In this document: one piece after another, positions 45,579 to 54,074 of the stretch
Position numbering within the stretch: the first letter of the stretch is position 1
How the letters are laid out: every line of letters begins with the position of its first letter
Assembly: GCF_003710085.1 (NCBI RefSeq)
Contig: NZ_CP033324.1
Location: 1,488,001 to 1,552,000 of the forward strand
Length of the DNA stretch: 64,000 nt
Source of the DNA: Nocardioides pantholopis
Lineage (GTDB): Bacteria; Actinomycetota; Actinomycetes; Propionibacteriales; Nocardioidaceae
Direction: 5' to 3'
Notes under the pieces: generated by a model
Databases searched by the model: none
What the model was told of the DNA's origin: nothing
The model's input: the letters and a program-made list of their open reading frames with translations, nothing else
Program-made: the position numbers and the translations under genes

Positions 45579-45586
45579 CCTCCAAC

Positions 45587-46987
45587 GTGGCTCCAGCCAT
45601 CGAGACGACCGGCCAGCAGCTCGCTGCTGGCCGGTCGTCCCGTTCCCACACCCCGGCTCCCGCCCAGCACTCCGCGTCCCAGCAGGAGGTCGGGACCACC
45701 CGCACCCTGCAGACCGTGCGCGGGGCCGACGGTCAGATCACCTCGCAGGTGCGCCGTACCGTGCTGCCCGGCGGGCTGCGCGTGGTCAGCGAGCACCTCG
45801 CGGGGGTGCGCTCGGCCAGCATCGGGGTCTGGGTCGGGGTGGGCTCGCGCGATGAGTCCGCGCAGCTGCACGGCTGCTCGCACTTCCTCGAGCACCTGCT
45901 CTTCAAGGGCACCCGCGGCCGATCGGCCTTCGACCTCTCCATCGAGCTCGACGCCGTCGGCGGGGAGGTCAACGCGTTCACCGCGAAGGAGTACACCTGC
46001 TTCCACGCCCGGGTCCTCGACGAGGACCTGGCGCTGGCGGTCGACGTGCTCGGCGACATGATCACCGACTCGGTCCTCAGCGCCGAGGACGTCGAGGCCG
46101 AGCGCGACGTGATCCTCGACGAGATCGCCATGCACGACGACGATCCCGACGACGTCGTGCACAACCTCTTCGCCGAGCAGGCCTGGGGCCCGACCTCGCC
46201 GCTGGGCCGCGGGATCGCCGGCACCGTCGAGTCCATCTCGGCGCTGAGCCGCGAGCAGATCCGGCGCTTCTACCGGCGCCACTACCGCCCGGCCACCACT
46301 GTCGTCGCGGTCGCCGGCAACGTCGACCACGCCAGCCTGGTGCGCCAGGTCGAGGAGTCCTTCGGGCGCAACGGCTTCCTGGACGGCGACGAGGCTCCGG
46401 CGCCCCCGCGCGCCGGCGGCACCCGTCGGCGGGTCCATCCCGGCGTGGTCCGCGCGACCCGCCCGTTCGAGCAGGTCAACCTGGTGCTGGGCATGGAGGG
46501 CCAGGCCCGCAACGACGAGCGTCGCTTCGCCCTCGGCGTGCTCAACACCGCCCTGGGTGGCGGCACCTCCAGCCGGCTCTTCCAGGAGGTCCGGGAGCGG
46601 CGCGGACTGGCCTACTCGGTCTACTCCTTCGCCAGCCACCACGCGGACTCCGGCCTGGTCGGGGTCTCGGTCGGCTGCCTGCCGGCCAAGGTCGACGAGG
46701 TGCTCGAGGTCGTCCGCGCCGAGCTGGCCCGGGTCGCCTCCGGCGGCATCACCGAGGACGAGCTGTCCCGCGGCAAGGGACAGCTGCGCGGCGGGCTGGT
46801 GCTGGGCCTGGAGGACTCCGGGTCCCGGATGTCGCGGCTCGGCAAGGCCGAGCTGGTGCACGACGAGCTGCTCAGCATCGACGACGTGCTGGGACGCATC
46901 GAGGCCGTGACCCTGGACGAGGTCGCGCAGGTGGCGGCCGAGGTGTTCGGGCGCCGCGAGATCCTCGCGGTGGTCGGCCCGGCCTGA
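45587..46987 (+). CDS. M16-family zinc peptidase (PepR-type)
   Basis: Processing-peptidase/insulinase-type protease. The protein has the inverted zinc motif HFLEH at 99-103 and the distal Glu in AERDVILDEIAMHDDD, then a second non-catalytic M16 half with the RERRGLAYSVYSF element. It matches mycobacterial pepR, also directly after pnp. The start is unclear: GTG 45587 gives 466 residues, but the first ~45 are low-complexity and span the hairpin at 45604-45639. A GTG at 45716 would start just before conserved sequence but lacks a good ribosome-binding site. Confidence 0.88.
   Translation: MAPAIETTGQQLAAGRSSRSHTPAPAQHSASQQEVGTTRTLQTVRGADGQITSQVRRTVLPGGLRVVSEHLAGVRSASIGVWVGVGSRDESAQLHGCSHFLEHLLFKGTRGRSAFDLSIELDAVGGEVNAFTAKEYTCFHARVLDEDLALAVDVLGDMITDSVLSAEDVEAERDVILDEIAMHDDDPDDVVHNLFAEQAWGPTSPLGRGIAGTVESISALSREQIRRFYRRHYRPATTVVAVAGNVDHASLVRQVEESFGRNGFLDGDEAPAPPRAGGTRRRVHPGVVRATRPFEQVNLVLGMEGQARNDERRFALGVLNTALGGGTSSRLFQEVRERRGLAYSVYSFASHHADSGLVGVSVGCLPAKVDEVLEVVRAELARVASGGITEDELSRGKGQLRGGLVLGLEDSGSRMSRLGKAELVHDELLSIDDVLGRIEAVTLDEVAQVAAEVFGRREILAVVGPA
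45604..45639 (+). terminator. 16-bp hairpin just after pnp
   Basis: GACGACCGGCCAGCAG pairs perfectly with its complement across a CTCG loop, 25 nt after the pnp stop. It lies inside the first codons of the M16 gene if that gene starts at 45587. Confidence 0.65.
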
Positions 46988-47010
46988 GCCACCGGCACGC
47001 CGGCCCGTGC

Positions 47011-47571
47011 TCAGCCCGGATGGACCAGCCGGACGATGCCGGCGCAGGCGCAGGCCCACAGCACGCTGGTGAAGGTGCCGATGATGAACCGCTCGGCGGC
47101 GCCCGCGGACTGGCCGCTGCGCAGCTCGGGATAGCGGCCCAGGGCCTTGAGAGCCAGCGCGACGGCGAGCCCCTCGACCGATCCGGCGAGGAGGCTGACG
47201 AAGACGGCGGTGCGCTCCAGGGCCCCGATCCAGGCGCCGCCGCGCAGCACCTCGGCCGCCGACCGCAGCGGCTGCTGGTCGCCGGTGGCCGGGTGGTCCT
47301 CCCGGTCCACCCAGGCGAAGACCAGCGTGGTCGCGGGGCCGCCGCCGATCACCGCGACCAGCCCGGCGAGCAGGATCAGCAGGGTGGTCCCGCCACGGCC
47401 GTCGACCAGCACCTCCGGCACGGCGGCGGCGGTGACGGCGGTGACGGCGAGCAGGCCGGCCGAGAACGGCACCCAGACCCGGCGCCCGGCGGGGGTCCAG
47501 CCGAGGGCGGCGGCGACGAGGGTGGCGCCCAGCAGGACCAGGACGACGAGACCCGCGGTGTCGGTGCTCAC
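47011..47571 (-). CDS. Membrane protein paired with SatD-like regulator
   Basis: A 186-residue protein with four to five hydrophobic segments (about 5-25, 33-50, 62-85, 120-140 and 160-182) and a short charged loop with WVDREDHPATGDQQP. I do not recognise the family. It overlaps the SatD/HTH gene by 4 bp, so the two form an operon, resembling satD-plus-membrane-protein pairs in other bacteria. Confidence 0.7.
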   Translation of the reverse strand: MSTDTAGLVVLVLLGATLVAAALGWTPAGRRVWVPFSAGLLAVTAVTAAAVPEVLVDGRGGTTLLILLAGLVAVIGGGPATTLVFAWVDREDHPATGDQQPLRSAAEVLRGGAWIGALERTAVFVSLLAGSVEGLAVALALKALGRYPELRSGQSAGAAERFIIGTFTSVLWACACAGIVRLVHPG

Positions 47572-48167
47572 GGCGCCTCATCCTGCCGCAGGGCGCCGAC
47601 GGCCAGGTGGGTGACGAGCTCCCGGGCGCGCCGTCCCTCGACGATGCCCGCGGCCTGGGCCCGCTGGCTGACCGCGGACTGGCTGATCCCGAGTCGGGCG
47701 CCGGCCTGCTCGTAGGAGAGGCCCGCGTCCACGAGGTCGGCGACCTCCCACCCGCGCAGGGTGCGGCGTCCGAGGACGGCCGCCCACAGCCAGAGCGCGG
47801 ACTCCAGCTGGCGGGCGTCGGGGGAGTCGCCCACGACGCGGAGGTGCCAGGGGCCGGTCTTCGCGGCGGTGACCGCGCTGCGGGCGTGCAGGTACGCCGG
47901 CCCGCCACCGGCCCGGGCGTGCTCGGGCAGCGGCAGGTCGACCTGCCCGATGCCGATCCCGATGCTCCAGGCCTGCGCGCGCAGCAGCGGCTCGACCGCC
48001 CGCGGCAGGGACGCCGGGTCGTCCAGCACCCCCTGGAACTCGTCGCCGGCGGTGCGCTGGAAGCCGCGCAGGGCCGGGACGTCGTCGAGCAGCTCCAGCG
48101 CGGCCGGCACCCGGTCCGGGCTGCGGCGGCTGTCGCGCTGGTCGACGGTGAGCACCAGGACGGCCAT
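47568..48167 (-). CDS. SatD-like protein with C-terminal helix-turn-helix
   Basis: A 199-residue protein. The N-terminal region VLTVDQRDSRRSPDRVP with TAGDEFQGVLDD resembles SatD-family proteins. The C-terminal part has a helix-turn-helix (AGLSYEQAGARLGISQSAVSQRAQAAG, about 150-175) and a tail for dimerisation or binding. It is probably an autoregulated DNA-binding protein; a palindromic operator candidate lies immediately upstream. AGAGGAG precedes the ATG. The family link is by recall only. Confidence 0.65.
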   Translation of the reverse strand: MAVLVLTVDQRDSRRSPDRVPAALELLDDVPALRGFQRTAGDEFQGVLDDPASLPRAVEPLLRAQAWSIGIGIGQVDLPLPEHARAGGGPAYLHARSAVTAAKTGPWHLRVVGDSPDARQLESALWLWAAVLGRRTLRGWEVADLVDAGLSYEQAGARLGISQSAVSQRAQAAGIVEGRRARELVTHLAVGALRQDEAP

Positions 48168-48184
48168 GTGCTCTCCTCTCGGCT

Positions 48185-48215
48185 ATTTCCTGATGCTCAG
48201 GCTACATCAGGAAAT
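48185..48215. promoter_or_regulatory. 11-bp perfect inverted repeat upstream of SatD/HTH gene
   Basis: ATTTCCTGATG and CATCAGGAAAT are separated by 9 nt that contain a further TCAGG half-site. The repeat is 17 bp before the ATG of the HTH gene. It lies between a minus-strand TATAAG (candidate -10) and the Shine-Dalgarno, where a bound repressor would block transcription. Confidence 0.6.
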
Positions 48216-48248
48216 CACCTTATAGGAGACCAGTATTAGGTCCTGGCC

Positions 48249-48764
48249 TTACCGTCGGCCGATGATCCCCACGACGGCCGGATTCTTCTGCTCCACCACC
48301 GAGACCCGGAACCCGCCGTCGGCCAGGGCCGCCGACGCCTTCTCGATCACGGTGGGCATCTGCTCGGGGAACTTCGCCTCGAAGAACAGGTAGACAGCTC
48401 CTCCGGGCACCACCCGCTCGTGCAGGAGCGCGACCTCGTCCGCGCAGTCGCGGACCCAGAACAGGTTCACGTTGAACGCGTAGACCTTGTTCAGCCGCTT
48501 CACCGGGACCCGCAGCGTCGCGAGGTCGATCTGCCGCACGGTCAGCCGACCGGCCTGGATGAAGCGGGCGTTGCGGCGCTTGGTCCGGTCGACCCCCGAC
48601 TCCGAGCGGTCGATCGCGAAGAGCTTGCCGCTCGTCAGCCGGGAGCAGATCGCCTCGGCGCCGGCCCCCGGCCCGCACCCGATCTCCAGGACATGGTCCG
48701 ACGGCTGGATGTCCATGAACTCCACCGCCCAGCGGATCCGCGCAGGAATTGTCTGCACCACCAT
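48249..48764 (-). CDS. Class I SAM-dependent methyltransferase
   Basis: A 171-residue single-domain methyltransferase with motif I VLEIGCGPGAGAEAI (25-39), the acidic residue of motif II in LFAIDRSESGV, and the later RVVPGGAVYLFFEAKFPEQ strand. Substrate unknown; no fused targeting domain. CAGGCT 6 nt before ATG may be a leaderless -10. It is divergent from dapB. Confidence 0.8.
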   Translation of the reverse strand: MVVQTIPARIRWAVEFMDIQPSDHVLEIGCGPGAGAEAICSRLTSGKLFAIDRSESGVDRTKRRNARFIQAGRLTVRQIDLATLRVPVKRLNKVYAFNVNLFWVRDCADEVALLHERVVPGGAVYLFFEAKFPEQMPTVIEKASAALADGGFRVSVVEQKNPAVVGIIGRR

Positions 48765-48828
48765 GGGGTCAGCCTGCCAGACGCCCGCACCCGGTGGGGC
48801 GACCGGATCGCTCCAAGGGGCTACCTCC

Positions 48829-48834
48829 TAGGGT
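48829..48834 (+). promoter_or_regulatory. -10 box (TAGGGT) for dapB
   Basis: TAGGGT ends 6 nt before GTG 48841; leaderless spacing. Confidence 0.5.
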
Positions 48835-48840
48835 GAACCC

Positions 48841-49596
48841 GTGGCAGACGTGATCAAGGTCGGAGTCCTCGGCGCCCGTGGACGGCTGGGCTCGGTGATC
48901 TGCGAGGCGGTCGAGACGGCGCCGGACACCGACCTGGTCGCCCGGATCGGCTCCGGTGACCGGATCGAGGAGCTGGTCGAGGCCGGCGCCCAGGCCGTGG
49001 TCGACGTCACCCGCCCGGAGGCGGTGATGGGGAACCTGGAGTTCTGCCTGCGCCACGGCATCCACGCGGTCGTCGGCACCACCGGCTTCGACGAGGAGCG
49101 GCTCGCCACGCTGCGCGGCTGGCTCGAGCAGGCGCCGGGGACGGGGGTGCTGATCGCCCCGAACTTCTCGATCGGCGCGATCCTGATGATGCGCTTCGCC
49201 GCCGCCGCGGCCCCGTTCTACGAGTCGGTCGAGATCGTCGAGATGCACCACCCCGACAAGGTCGACGCGCCGAGCGGCACGGCCCGGCGTACCGCCGAGC
49301 TGGTCGCCGAGGCGCGCCGCGCGGCCGGCGCGGGGCCGGTCCCGGACGCGACGTCCACGGGGCTCGAGGGGGCCCGCGGGGCCGAGGTCGACGGGATCCG
49401 GGTGCACGGCCTGCGGATCCGCGGGGCCGTGGCGCACCAGGAGGTGGTGCTCGGTGGGGTGGGGGAGACCCTGACCGTCCGGCACGACTCCCTGGACCGG
49501 GTCTCGTTCACGCCCGGCGTGCTCGCCGGCCTGCGCGCGGTCGTCGACCGCCCCGGCCTGACGGTCGGGCTCGAGCACGTCCTCGACCTGCCCTGA
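48841..49596 (+). CDS. dapB: 4-hydroxy-tetrahydrodipicolinate reductase
   Basis: NAD(P)H-dependent reductase in lysine and diaminopimelate synthesis, feeding peptidoglycan. The 251-residue protein has the dinucleotide-binding VGVLGARGRLGSVI, VVGTTGFDEERL, APNFSIGAILMM, and the catalytic signature EMHHPDKVDAPSGTA with the paired histidines and Lys. Length is standard. Confidence 0.95.
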   Translation: MADVIKVGVLGARGRLGSVICEAVETAPDTDLVARIGSGDRIEELVEAGAQAVVDVTRPEAVMGNLEFCLRHGIHAVVGTTGFDEERLATLRGWLEQAPGTGVLIAPNFSIGAILMMRFAAAAAPFYESVEIVEMHHPDKVDAPSGTARRTAELVAEARRAAGAGPVPDATSTGLEGARGAEVDGIRVHGLRIRGAVAHQEVVLGGVGETLTVRHDSLDRVSFTPGVLAGLRAVVDRPGLTVGLEHVLDLP

Positions 49597-49609
49597 GCCG
49601 GACCTCCCT

Positions 49610-49669
49610 CGACCGGCGGCTGCCAGCGGCTGCCAGCGTCGACCGGCGGCGACCGGCGGCGACCGGCGT
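49610..49669. repeat. Six 10-bp tandem units after dapB
   Basis: Order A-B-B-A-A-A, where A is CGACCGGCGG/T and B is CTGCCAGCGG/T. The period equals about one DNA helical turn. It begins 13 bp after the dapB stop. Confidence 0.8.
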
Positions 49670-49796
49670 GTTGGGCGCGTCACACTCGGGTCCGGAGGCG
49701 TTTGTCGCGGCCCGGGGCGAGGCAGACAGTTCGGCGAAGGTCGGTGAGCTCCCGGCGCCGTCGGGTCGCGACCTTCCCACTTCTCGGGAGATCTCC

Positions 49797-50504
49797 ATGA
49801 GCCTCGCACGTTCCGTCCGGCTGTCCGTCGCTGCGCTCGCCTGCGCCGGCCTGCTCTCGCTCACCGCCTGCTCCGAGGACGAGGAGCCGAAGTCGGCCAC
49901 GACCAGCGAGACCGAGTCCGAGGTCCCGGCCGCGGAGCCGTCCGAGGAGGAGTCGGAGTCCGCGCCGGTCGAGGGGCAGCCCGAGTGGGCGCTCCCGGCG
50001 AAGACCGACGGCGACCTGATCTCGACCTTCACGGTCGGCGACGTGACCATCGAGGCCTACCAGGTCGGCACCAGCATCGCGACCGACGACGGCACCTTCG
50101 TGGACTCCGAGACCAAGGAGCCGCTGCTGGCCAAGGGCGACGAGCTCGTGTTCGTGAACTACGTCGTCACCAACAACGGCGCCCCGGTCGACCTCGGGCC
50201 GAACCTGGTGAAGATCACCGAGCGCTACGACGACTGGGAGCAGCTGATCGGCATGGAGGGCAGCTTCGACACCGCGCTGTACGAGGAGCACGGGCTGACG
50301 GTCGAGGCGATCGACTACACCAAGTTCAGCGAGCCGCCGGTGTTCACGTTCGGGACCGGCGAGACCTACTCCATCGCGCACAACTTCCGGTACCAGCCGG
50401 GCTCCCCGATCGGCTTCGAGGCGGAGATCGTCCCGGTCGACGCCGCGGGTCAGCCGCTGGAGGCCAAGCGGGTCGACGGCAGCGGCCGGGGCAAGATCGC
50501 CTGA
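49797..50504 (+). CDS. Secreted acidic lipoprotein, unknown function
   Basis: A 235-residue lipoprotein with the signal MSLARSVRLSVAALACAGLL and lipobox LTAC. The mature N-terminus is a long Glu/Ser/Thr linker, typical of cell-wall tethers. The folded part (about 65-230) has beta-rich sequence such as LVFVNYVVTNNGAPVDLGPN, resembling DUF4352-like immunoglobulin folds; that resemblance is tentative. ATG 49797 follows GGGAG by 6 nt. It stands alone between dapB and the AzlCD genes. Confidence 0.78.
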   Translation: MSLARSVRLSVAALACAGLLSLTACSEDEEPKSATTSETESEVPAAEPSEEESESAPVEGQPEWALPAKTDGDLISTFTVGDVTIEAYQVGTSIATDDGTFVDSETKEPLLAKGDELVFVNYVVTNNGAPVDLGPNLVKITERYDDWEQLIGMEGSFDTALYEEHGLTVEAIDYTKFSEPPVFTFGTGETYSIAHNFRYQPGSPIGFEAEIVPVDAAGQPLEAKRVDGSGRGKIA

Positions 50505-50556
50505 GGCCGCCGCCGGCCCGGGCCCGGGTCGGGCTGGCCCGGCTCCCCGGCCGGCC

Positions 50557-50856
50557 TCAGAGCAGCCGCAGCCCGGCGGCGACGGCGGCCGCGCCGAAGA
50601 CCACCACGAGGAACGGCGCGCGCAGCAGGAGCAGGACCACTGCCGTGGCGAGCCCGGCGACCCGCGCGTCGAGCACCAGGTGCCGGCCGTCCGCGAAGAC
50701 CTGGACGGCCACCAGCGCCGCCAGCAGCGCCACCGGGATCAGGTCGGCCACCCGGCTCACCAGCGGCCGCTCCAGCACCCGCGGCGGCACCGAGAGCCCG
50801 CCGAGCTTCAGCAGGTAGCAGCCGCCGGCGGCCACGAGCACCGCGACCCAGGTCAT
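50557..50856 (-). CDS. azlD: AzlD family branched-chain amino-acid exporter subunit
   Basis: A 99-residue, three-to-four-helix membrane protein starting MTWVAVLVAAGGCYLLKLGG. It is the small partner of AzlC in efflux of branched-chain amino acids and analogues. Size and position after azlC (4-bp overlap) are diagnostic. Confidence 0.88.
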   Translation of the reverse strand: MTWVAVLVAAGGCYLLKLGGLSVPPRVLERPLVSRVADLIPVALLAALVAVQVFADGRHLVLDARVAGLATAVVLLLLRAPFLVVVFGAAAVAAGLRLL

Positions 50857-51542
50857 CGGCGCTCCCCGAGCAGGCCGGCCAGCAGGGCCACGGCGGCCGC
50901 GACGAGCACGGGTACGCCGGCCGGGCTCAGCGGCACGGCGACGACGGCGACGGCGGCCGCGGCGAGCGCGACCACGAGCGCGCGCCGGTCGCGCAGCCGG
51001 GGCCAGAGCAGTGCCAGGAACGCCGCGCCGACGGCGGCGTCGAGGCCGTAGCTGCGCGGGTCGCCGATGGCAGTGCCCGCCATCGCGCCCAGCAGCGTGA
51101 ACACGTTCCACAGCACGAAGATCGTGACGCCGGTGGTGAGGAAGCCCAGCCGGGCCGCGGGCGTCGTGCCGCGGGTCACGCTCATCGCGGTGGACTCGTC
51201 GATCAGCAGGTGGGCGGCGGCAGCCCGGCGCCACCCGGTCCAGCGCAGCAGGCCCGCCACCCGGAGCCCGTAGAGGGTGTTGCGGGTGCCGAGGAGCAGT
51301 GCGGCGGCCGCCCCGGACAGCGGCGCCCCGCCCGAGGCCAGCACGCCGACCAGGGCGAACTGGGAGGCCCCGGTGAAGGCCAGCAGCGAGAGCGCGCAGG
51401 TCTGCCAGACGTCAAGGCCCGCGGCGACCGAGACCGCGCCGAACGACACGCCGTACACGCCGGTGGCGACCCCGACGCCGAGGCTGTCGCGGACGATCGC
51501 GGCCCGCTCCGCCGCGGGCAGGGTGTCGGAGTCGCTCGGCAC
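50853..51542 (-). CDS. azlC: AzlC family branched-chain amino-acid exporter subunit
   Basis: A 229-residue membrane protein with the AzlC core: GVATGVYGVSFGAVSVAAGL, LLAFTGASQFALVGVLASGG and LLLGTRNTLYGLRVAGLL, followed by hydrophobic helices. It forms the larger subunit of the AzlCD exporter. A TAAGGT 6 nt before the GTG start predicts a leaderless mRNA. Confidence 0.9.
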   Translation of the reverse strand: MPSDSDTLPAAERAAIVRDSLGVGVATGVYGVSFGAVSVAAGLDVWQTCALSLLAFTGASQFALVGVLASGGAPLSGAAAALLLGTRNTLYGLRVAGLLRWTGWRRAAAAHLLIDESTAMSVTRGTTPAARLGFLTTGVTIFVLWNVFTLLGAMAGTAIGDPRSYGLDAAVGAAFLALLWPRLRDRRALVVALAAAAVAVVAVPLSPAGVPVLVAAAVALLAGLLGERR

Positions 51543-51548
51543 GCTGGG

Positions 51549-51554
51549 ACCTTA
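51549..51554 (-). promoter_or_regulatory. -10 box (TAAGGT) for azlCD
   Basis: Minus-strand TAAGGT ends 6 nt before GTG 51542; leaderless spacing. Confidence 0.5.
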
Positions 51555-51603
51555 CGTCGCCGCCGCGGCGGTCCGCTCCCCAGTTCCGGTCGCCCAGTTC
51601 CGG

Positions 51604-52158
51604 TCAGCCCAGCGCTGTGTGCAGCCGCACCTGGCGGACCACGGTGGTGGCGTCCCCGGTGAGGTCCAGCTCGCGGTGCGCGCCGTCGGGCGCCCAGCCG
51701 GCCGCGACCAGGAACGAGCGCAGCACGTCGTCGGTGCTGACCGCCCACAGCACCGCCCGGGTGAAGCGGTCCGCGCGCACGGTGTCGACGGCGGCCTGGA
51801 GCAGCCGCGAGCCGTGGCCGCGCCCGCGGGCGCCCGGGTCGACGGTGAGGTCGCTCAGCTCCGCGTCGGCGACCGGGTCGGTGTCGGGGTCGGCCGCGGG
51901 CGCGGTGAGGGCGTAGCCCACCACCAGGTTGCGCTCGAGGGCGACCAGGACGCGCTGGCGTGCGTCCCCCGGTCGGCCCAGCGTCGCCCGCCAGGCCTCG
52001 GCCACCGCCGCCTCGGCCTCCGGCCCGGACGGGAACGCGTCGGCGGGGACGAGGTCGCCGTACATCTGGGGCCAGGCGCGGAGCTGGACCGCGGCGACCG
52101 CCGGGGCGTCGTCGGCCCAGGCGATGCGCACGGAGACGTCGGCGCTCGGAGAGGTCAT
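51604..52158 (-). CDS. GNAT family N-acetyltransferase
   Basis: A 184-residue acetyltransferase with an early helix (AVAAVQLRAWPQMYGDL), the strand LSDLTVDPGARGRGHGSRLL containing the acetyl-CoA loop, and a final LRSFLVAAGWAPDGAHREL. Acceptor unknown. ATG 52158 has GAGG about 9 nt upstream. It is divergent from the aldo/keto reductase with 49 bp between. Confidence 0.85.
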   Translation of the reverse strand: MTSPSADVSVRIAWADDAPAVAAVQLRAWPQMYGDLVPADAFPSGPEAEAAVAEAWRATLGRPGDARQRVLVALERNLVVGYALTAPAADPDTDPVADAELSDLTVDPGARGRGHGSRLLQAAVDTVRADRFTRAVLWAVSTDDVLRSFLVAAGWAPDGAHRELDLTGDATTVVRQVRLHTALG

Positions 52159-52194
52159 GGGCGGCATCCTCGCAGGCGCCGCCCAGGCGGTCGT

Positions 52195-52200
52195 TAGCCT
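52195..52200 (+). promoter_or_regulatory. -10 box (TAGCCT) for aldo/keto reductase
   Basis: TAGCCT ends 7 nt before ATG 52208; leaderless spacing. Confidence 0.55.
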
Positions 52201-52207
52201 CACCCCC

Positions 52208-53212
52208 ATGGAGATCCGCAACCTCGGTGCGAGCGGCCTGAAGATCTCGGCCATCTCGTACGGCAACTGGCTCACCCACGGCTCCCAGGTCGAGGAGGAC
52301 GCGGCGACCGCCTGCGTGCACCGCGCCCTCGAGGAGGGCATCACGACCTTCGACACCGCCGACGTCTACGCCAACACCGCGGCGGAGAGCGTGCTCGGCC
52401 GGGCGCTGGCCGGCGAGCGCCGGGAGGGCCTGGAGATCTTCACCAAGGTGTTCTGGCCGACCGGGCCGGGCGGGCACAACGACCACGGGCTCTCGCGCAA
52501 GCACATCCTGGAGGCCATCGACGGCTCGCTGACCCGGCTGGGCACCGACCACGTCGACCTCTACCAGGCGCACCGCTTCGACCACGAGACGCCGCTGGAG
52601 GAGACGATGCTCGCGTTCGCCGACGTCGTCCGGGCCGGCAAGGCGCTCTACATCGGCGTCTCGGAATGGCGGGCCGAGGAGATCCGGGCCGCCGCCGAGC
52701 TCGCCCGCGAGCTGCACGTGCCGCTGGTCTCGAACCAGCCGCAGTACAGCATGCTGTGGCGGGTCATCGAGGACGAGGTGGTCCCGACCTGCGAGGAGCT
52801 CGGCCTCGGCCAGATCGTCTGGTCCCCGATCGCGCAGGGCGTGCTGACCGGCAAGTACCGGCCCGGCCAGGCGCCGCCCGCGGGCTCGCGTGCGACCGAC
52901 GACAAGGGCGGCGCCGACATGATCGGCCGCTGGATGCGCGACGACGTGCTCGAGCGGGTCCAGCTGCTGGCGCCGATCGCCGCGGACCTGGGGCTGTCCA
53001 TGGCGCAGCTCGCGGTGGCCTGGGTGCTGCAGAACCCGAACGTGTCCTCGGCGATCATCGGCGCGAGCCGCCCCGACCAGGTCAGCGACAACGTCAAGGC
53101 GGCGGGGGTCCGGCTCGAGGCCGACGTGCTGGCGGCGATCGACGAGGCCGTCGGCCCGGTCGTCACCCGCGACCCGGCGCTCACCAAGTCCCCGCCGCGC
53201 CCCGCCACCTGA
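52208..53212 (+). CDS. Aldo/keto reductase (K+-channel beta-subunit-like)
   Basis: NADPH-dependent oxidoreductase with a TIM barrel. The 334-residue protein has the catalytic tetrad: Asp and Tyr in TFDTADVYANTAAES, Lys in IFTKVFWP and His in LYQAHRFDHETP. The IIGASRPDQVSDNVKA cofactor segment is near the C-terminus. It resembles YghZ/KvBeta-type enzymes. It converges with the DMT permease gene. Confidence 0.9.
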   Translation: MEIRNLGASGLKISAISYGNWLTHGSQVEEDAATACVHRALEEGITTFDTADVYANTAAESVLGRALAGERREGLEIFTKVFWPTGPGGHNDHGLSRKHILEAIDGSLTRLGTDHVDLYQAHRFDHETPLEETMLAFADVVRAGKALYIGVSEWRAEEIRAAAELARELHVPLVSNQPQYSMLWRVIEDEVVPTCEELGLGQIVWSPIAQGVLTGKYRPGQAPPAGSRATDDKGGADMIGRWMRDDVLERVQLLAPIAADLGLSMAQLAVAWVLQNPNVSSAIIGASRPDQVSDNVKAAGVRLEADVLAAIDEAVGPVVTRDPALTKSPPRPAT

Positions 53213-53227
53213 GCGGGGCGGGCCCGC

Positions 53228-54067
53228 TCACCCCGCCGTGGGGACCGGGGGAGCGGGCTCGATGGCCTGGGTGCGGGCCAGCCGGACCGCGCCCAGCGTG
53301 GAGACGAGCAGCCCCAGGACGATCGACCACTCCCAGCCGGTACGCACCCCGTCGCCGAGCAGGACCACGCCGACGACGGCCGGGATGAACGTCTGGCCCA
53401 CGATCATCGGGGCGGTCGCGGCCGACACGGCGCTGCTCTGCATGCCGCGGGAGTACATCCAGAACGCCACCAGGCTGAAGGAGGGGACGGCCAGGGCGGC
53501 CAGGACGACGTCGCCGTCGACCGGCGTCCCGACGCCGCGGACCGCGATGGCCGAGCCCGCGTACCCGAGGCCGGCCAGCGCGCCCAGGCCGCCGCCGCCG
53601 AGGCGTCCGCCGGCCAGCGAGGCCAGTCCGAGCAGCACGACCCCGGCCCACAGGCTCAGCACGAAGGCGCGGTCGGTGACCACGGCGCCGGCGCTGCCCG
53701 AGCCGGCCGCGAGCAGCACCAGGCCGACGCTGACCAGGCCGACCGAGCCCCAGGCGCGCCGGTCCAGGCGCTCGGCGATCCGCCGTGAGGCCAGCGCCGT
53801 CACCGGCAGCGACATCGCGATCGTCGCCTGGGCCAGGTAGAGCGGCAGCCACCAGATCGCCACCGCGTGCAGGACGAACCCCACCAGGTAGGCGACCAGC
53901 ACCGCCCAGGTCCACGGGTCGCGCACCGAGGTGGCCACGAACCGCACCAGGCTGTGCACCGGCACCTGCCCCCGGCGTACGCCGTGGGCCTGCGCGACCG
54001 CGGCCAGCCCGAAGACGAGCGCGCTCCCGAGCGCGGCCGCCAGGCCCCAGACCTGGTCGGAGGTCAC
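53228..54067 (-). CDS. DMT/EamA-type permease
   Basis: A 279-residue protein with nine to ten hydrophobic helices spaced as in the drug/metabolite transporter superfamily, in two similar halves. VHAVAIWWLPLYLAQATIAM-like sequence lies at the end of the first quarter. Substrate unknown. GTG start; 7 bp downstream of DUF3043 on the same strand, so they may share a transcript. Confidence 0.78.
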   Translation of the reverse strand: MTSDQVWGLAAALGSALVFGLAAVAQAHGVRRGQVPVHSLVRFVATSVRDPWTWAVLVAYLVGFVLHAVAIWWLPLYLAQATIAMSLPVTALASRRIAERLDRRAWGSVGLVSVGLVLLAAGSGSAGAVVTDRAFVLSLWAGVVLLGLASLAGGRLGGGGLGALAGLGYAGSAIAVRGVGTPVDGDVVLAALAVPSFSLVAFWMYSRGMQSSAVSAATAPMIVGQTFIPAVVGVVLLGDGVRTGWEWSIVLGLLVSTLGAVRLARTQAIEPAPPVPTAG

Positions 54068-54074
54068 CAGGCGC

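Noticed and set aside
43847..46987. Long frame joining pnp-internal sequence to the M16 peptidase
   Set aside because: The first part is a shadow of pnp rich in Arg/Gly/Pro; only sequence after the pnp stop is M16-like.
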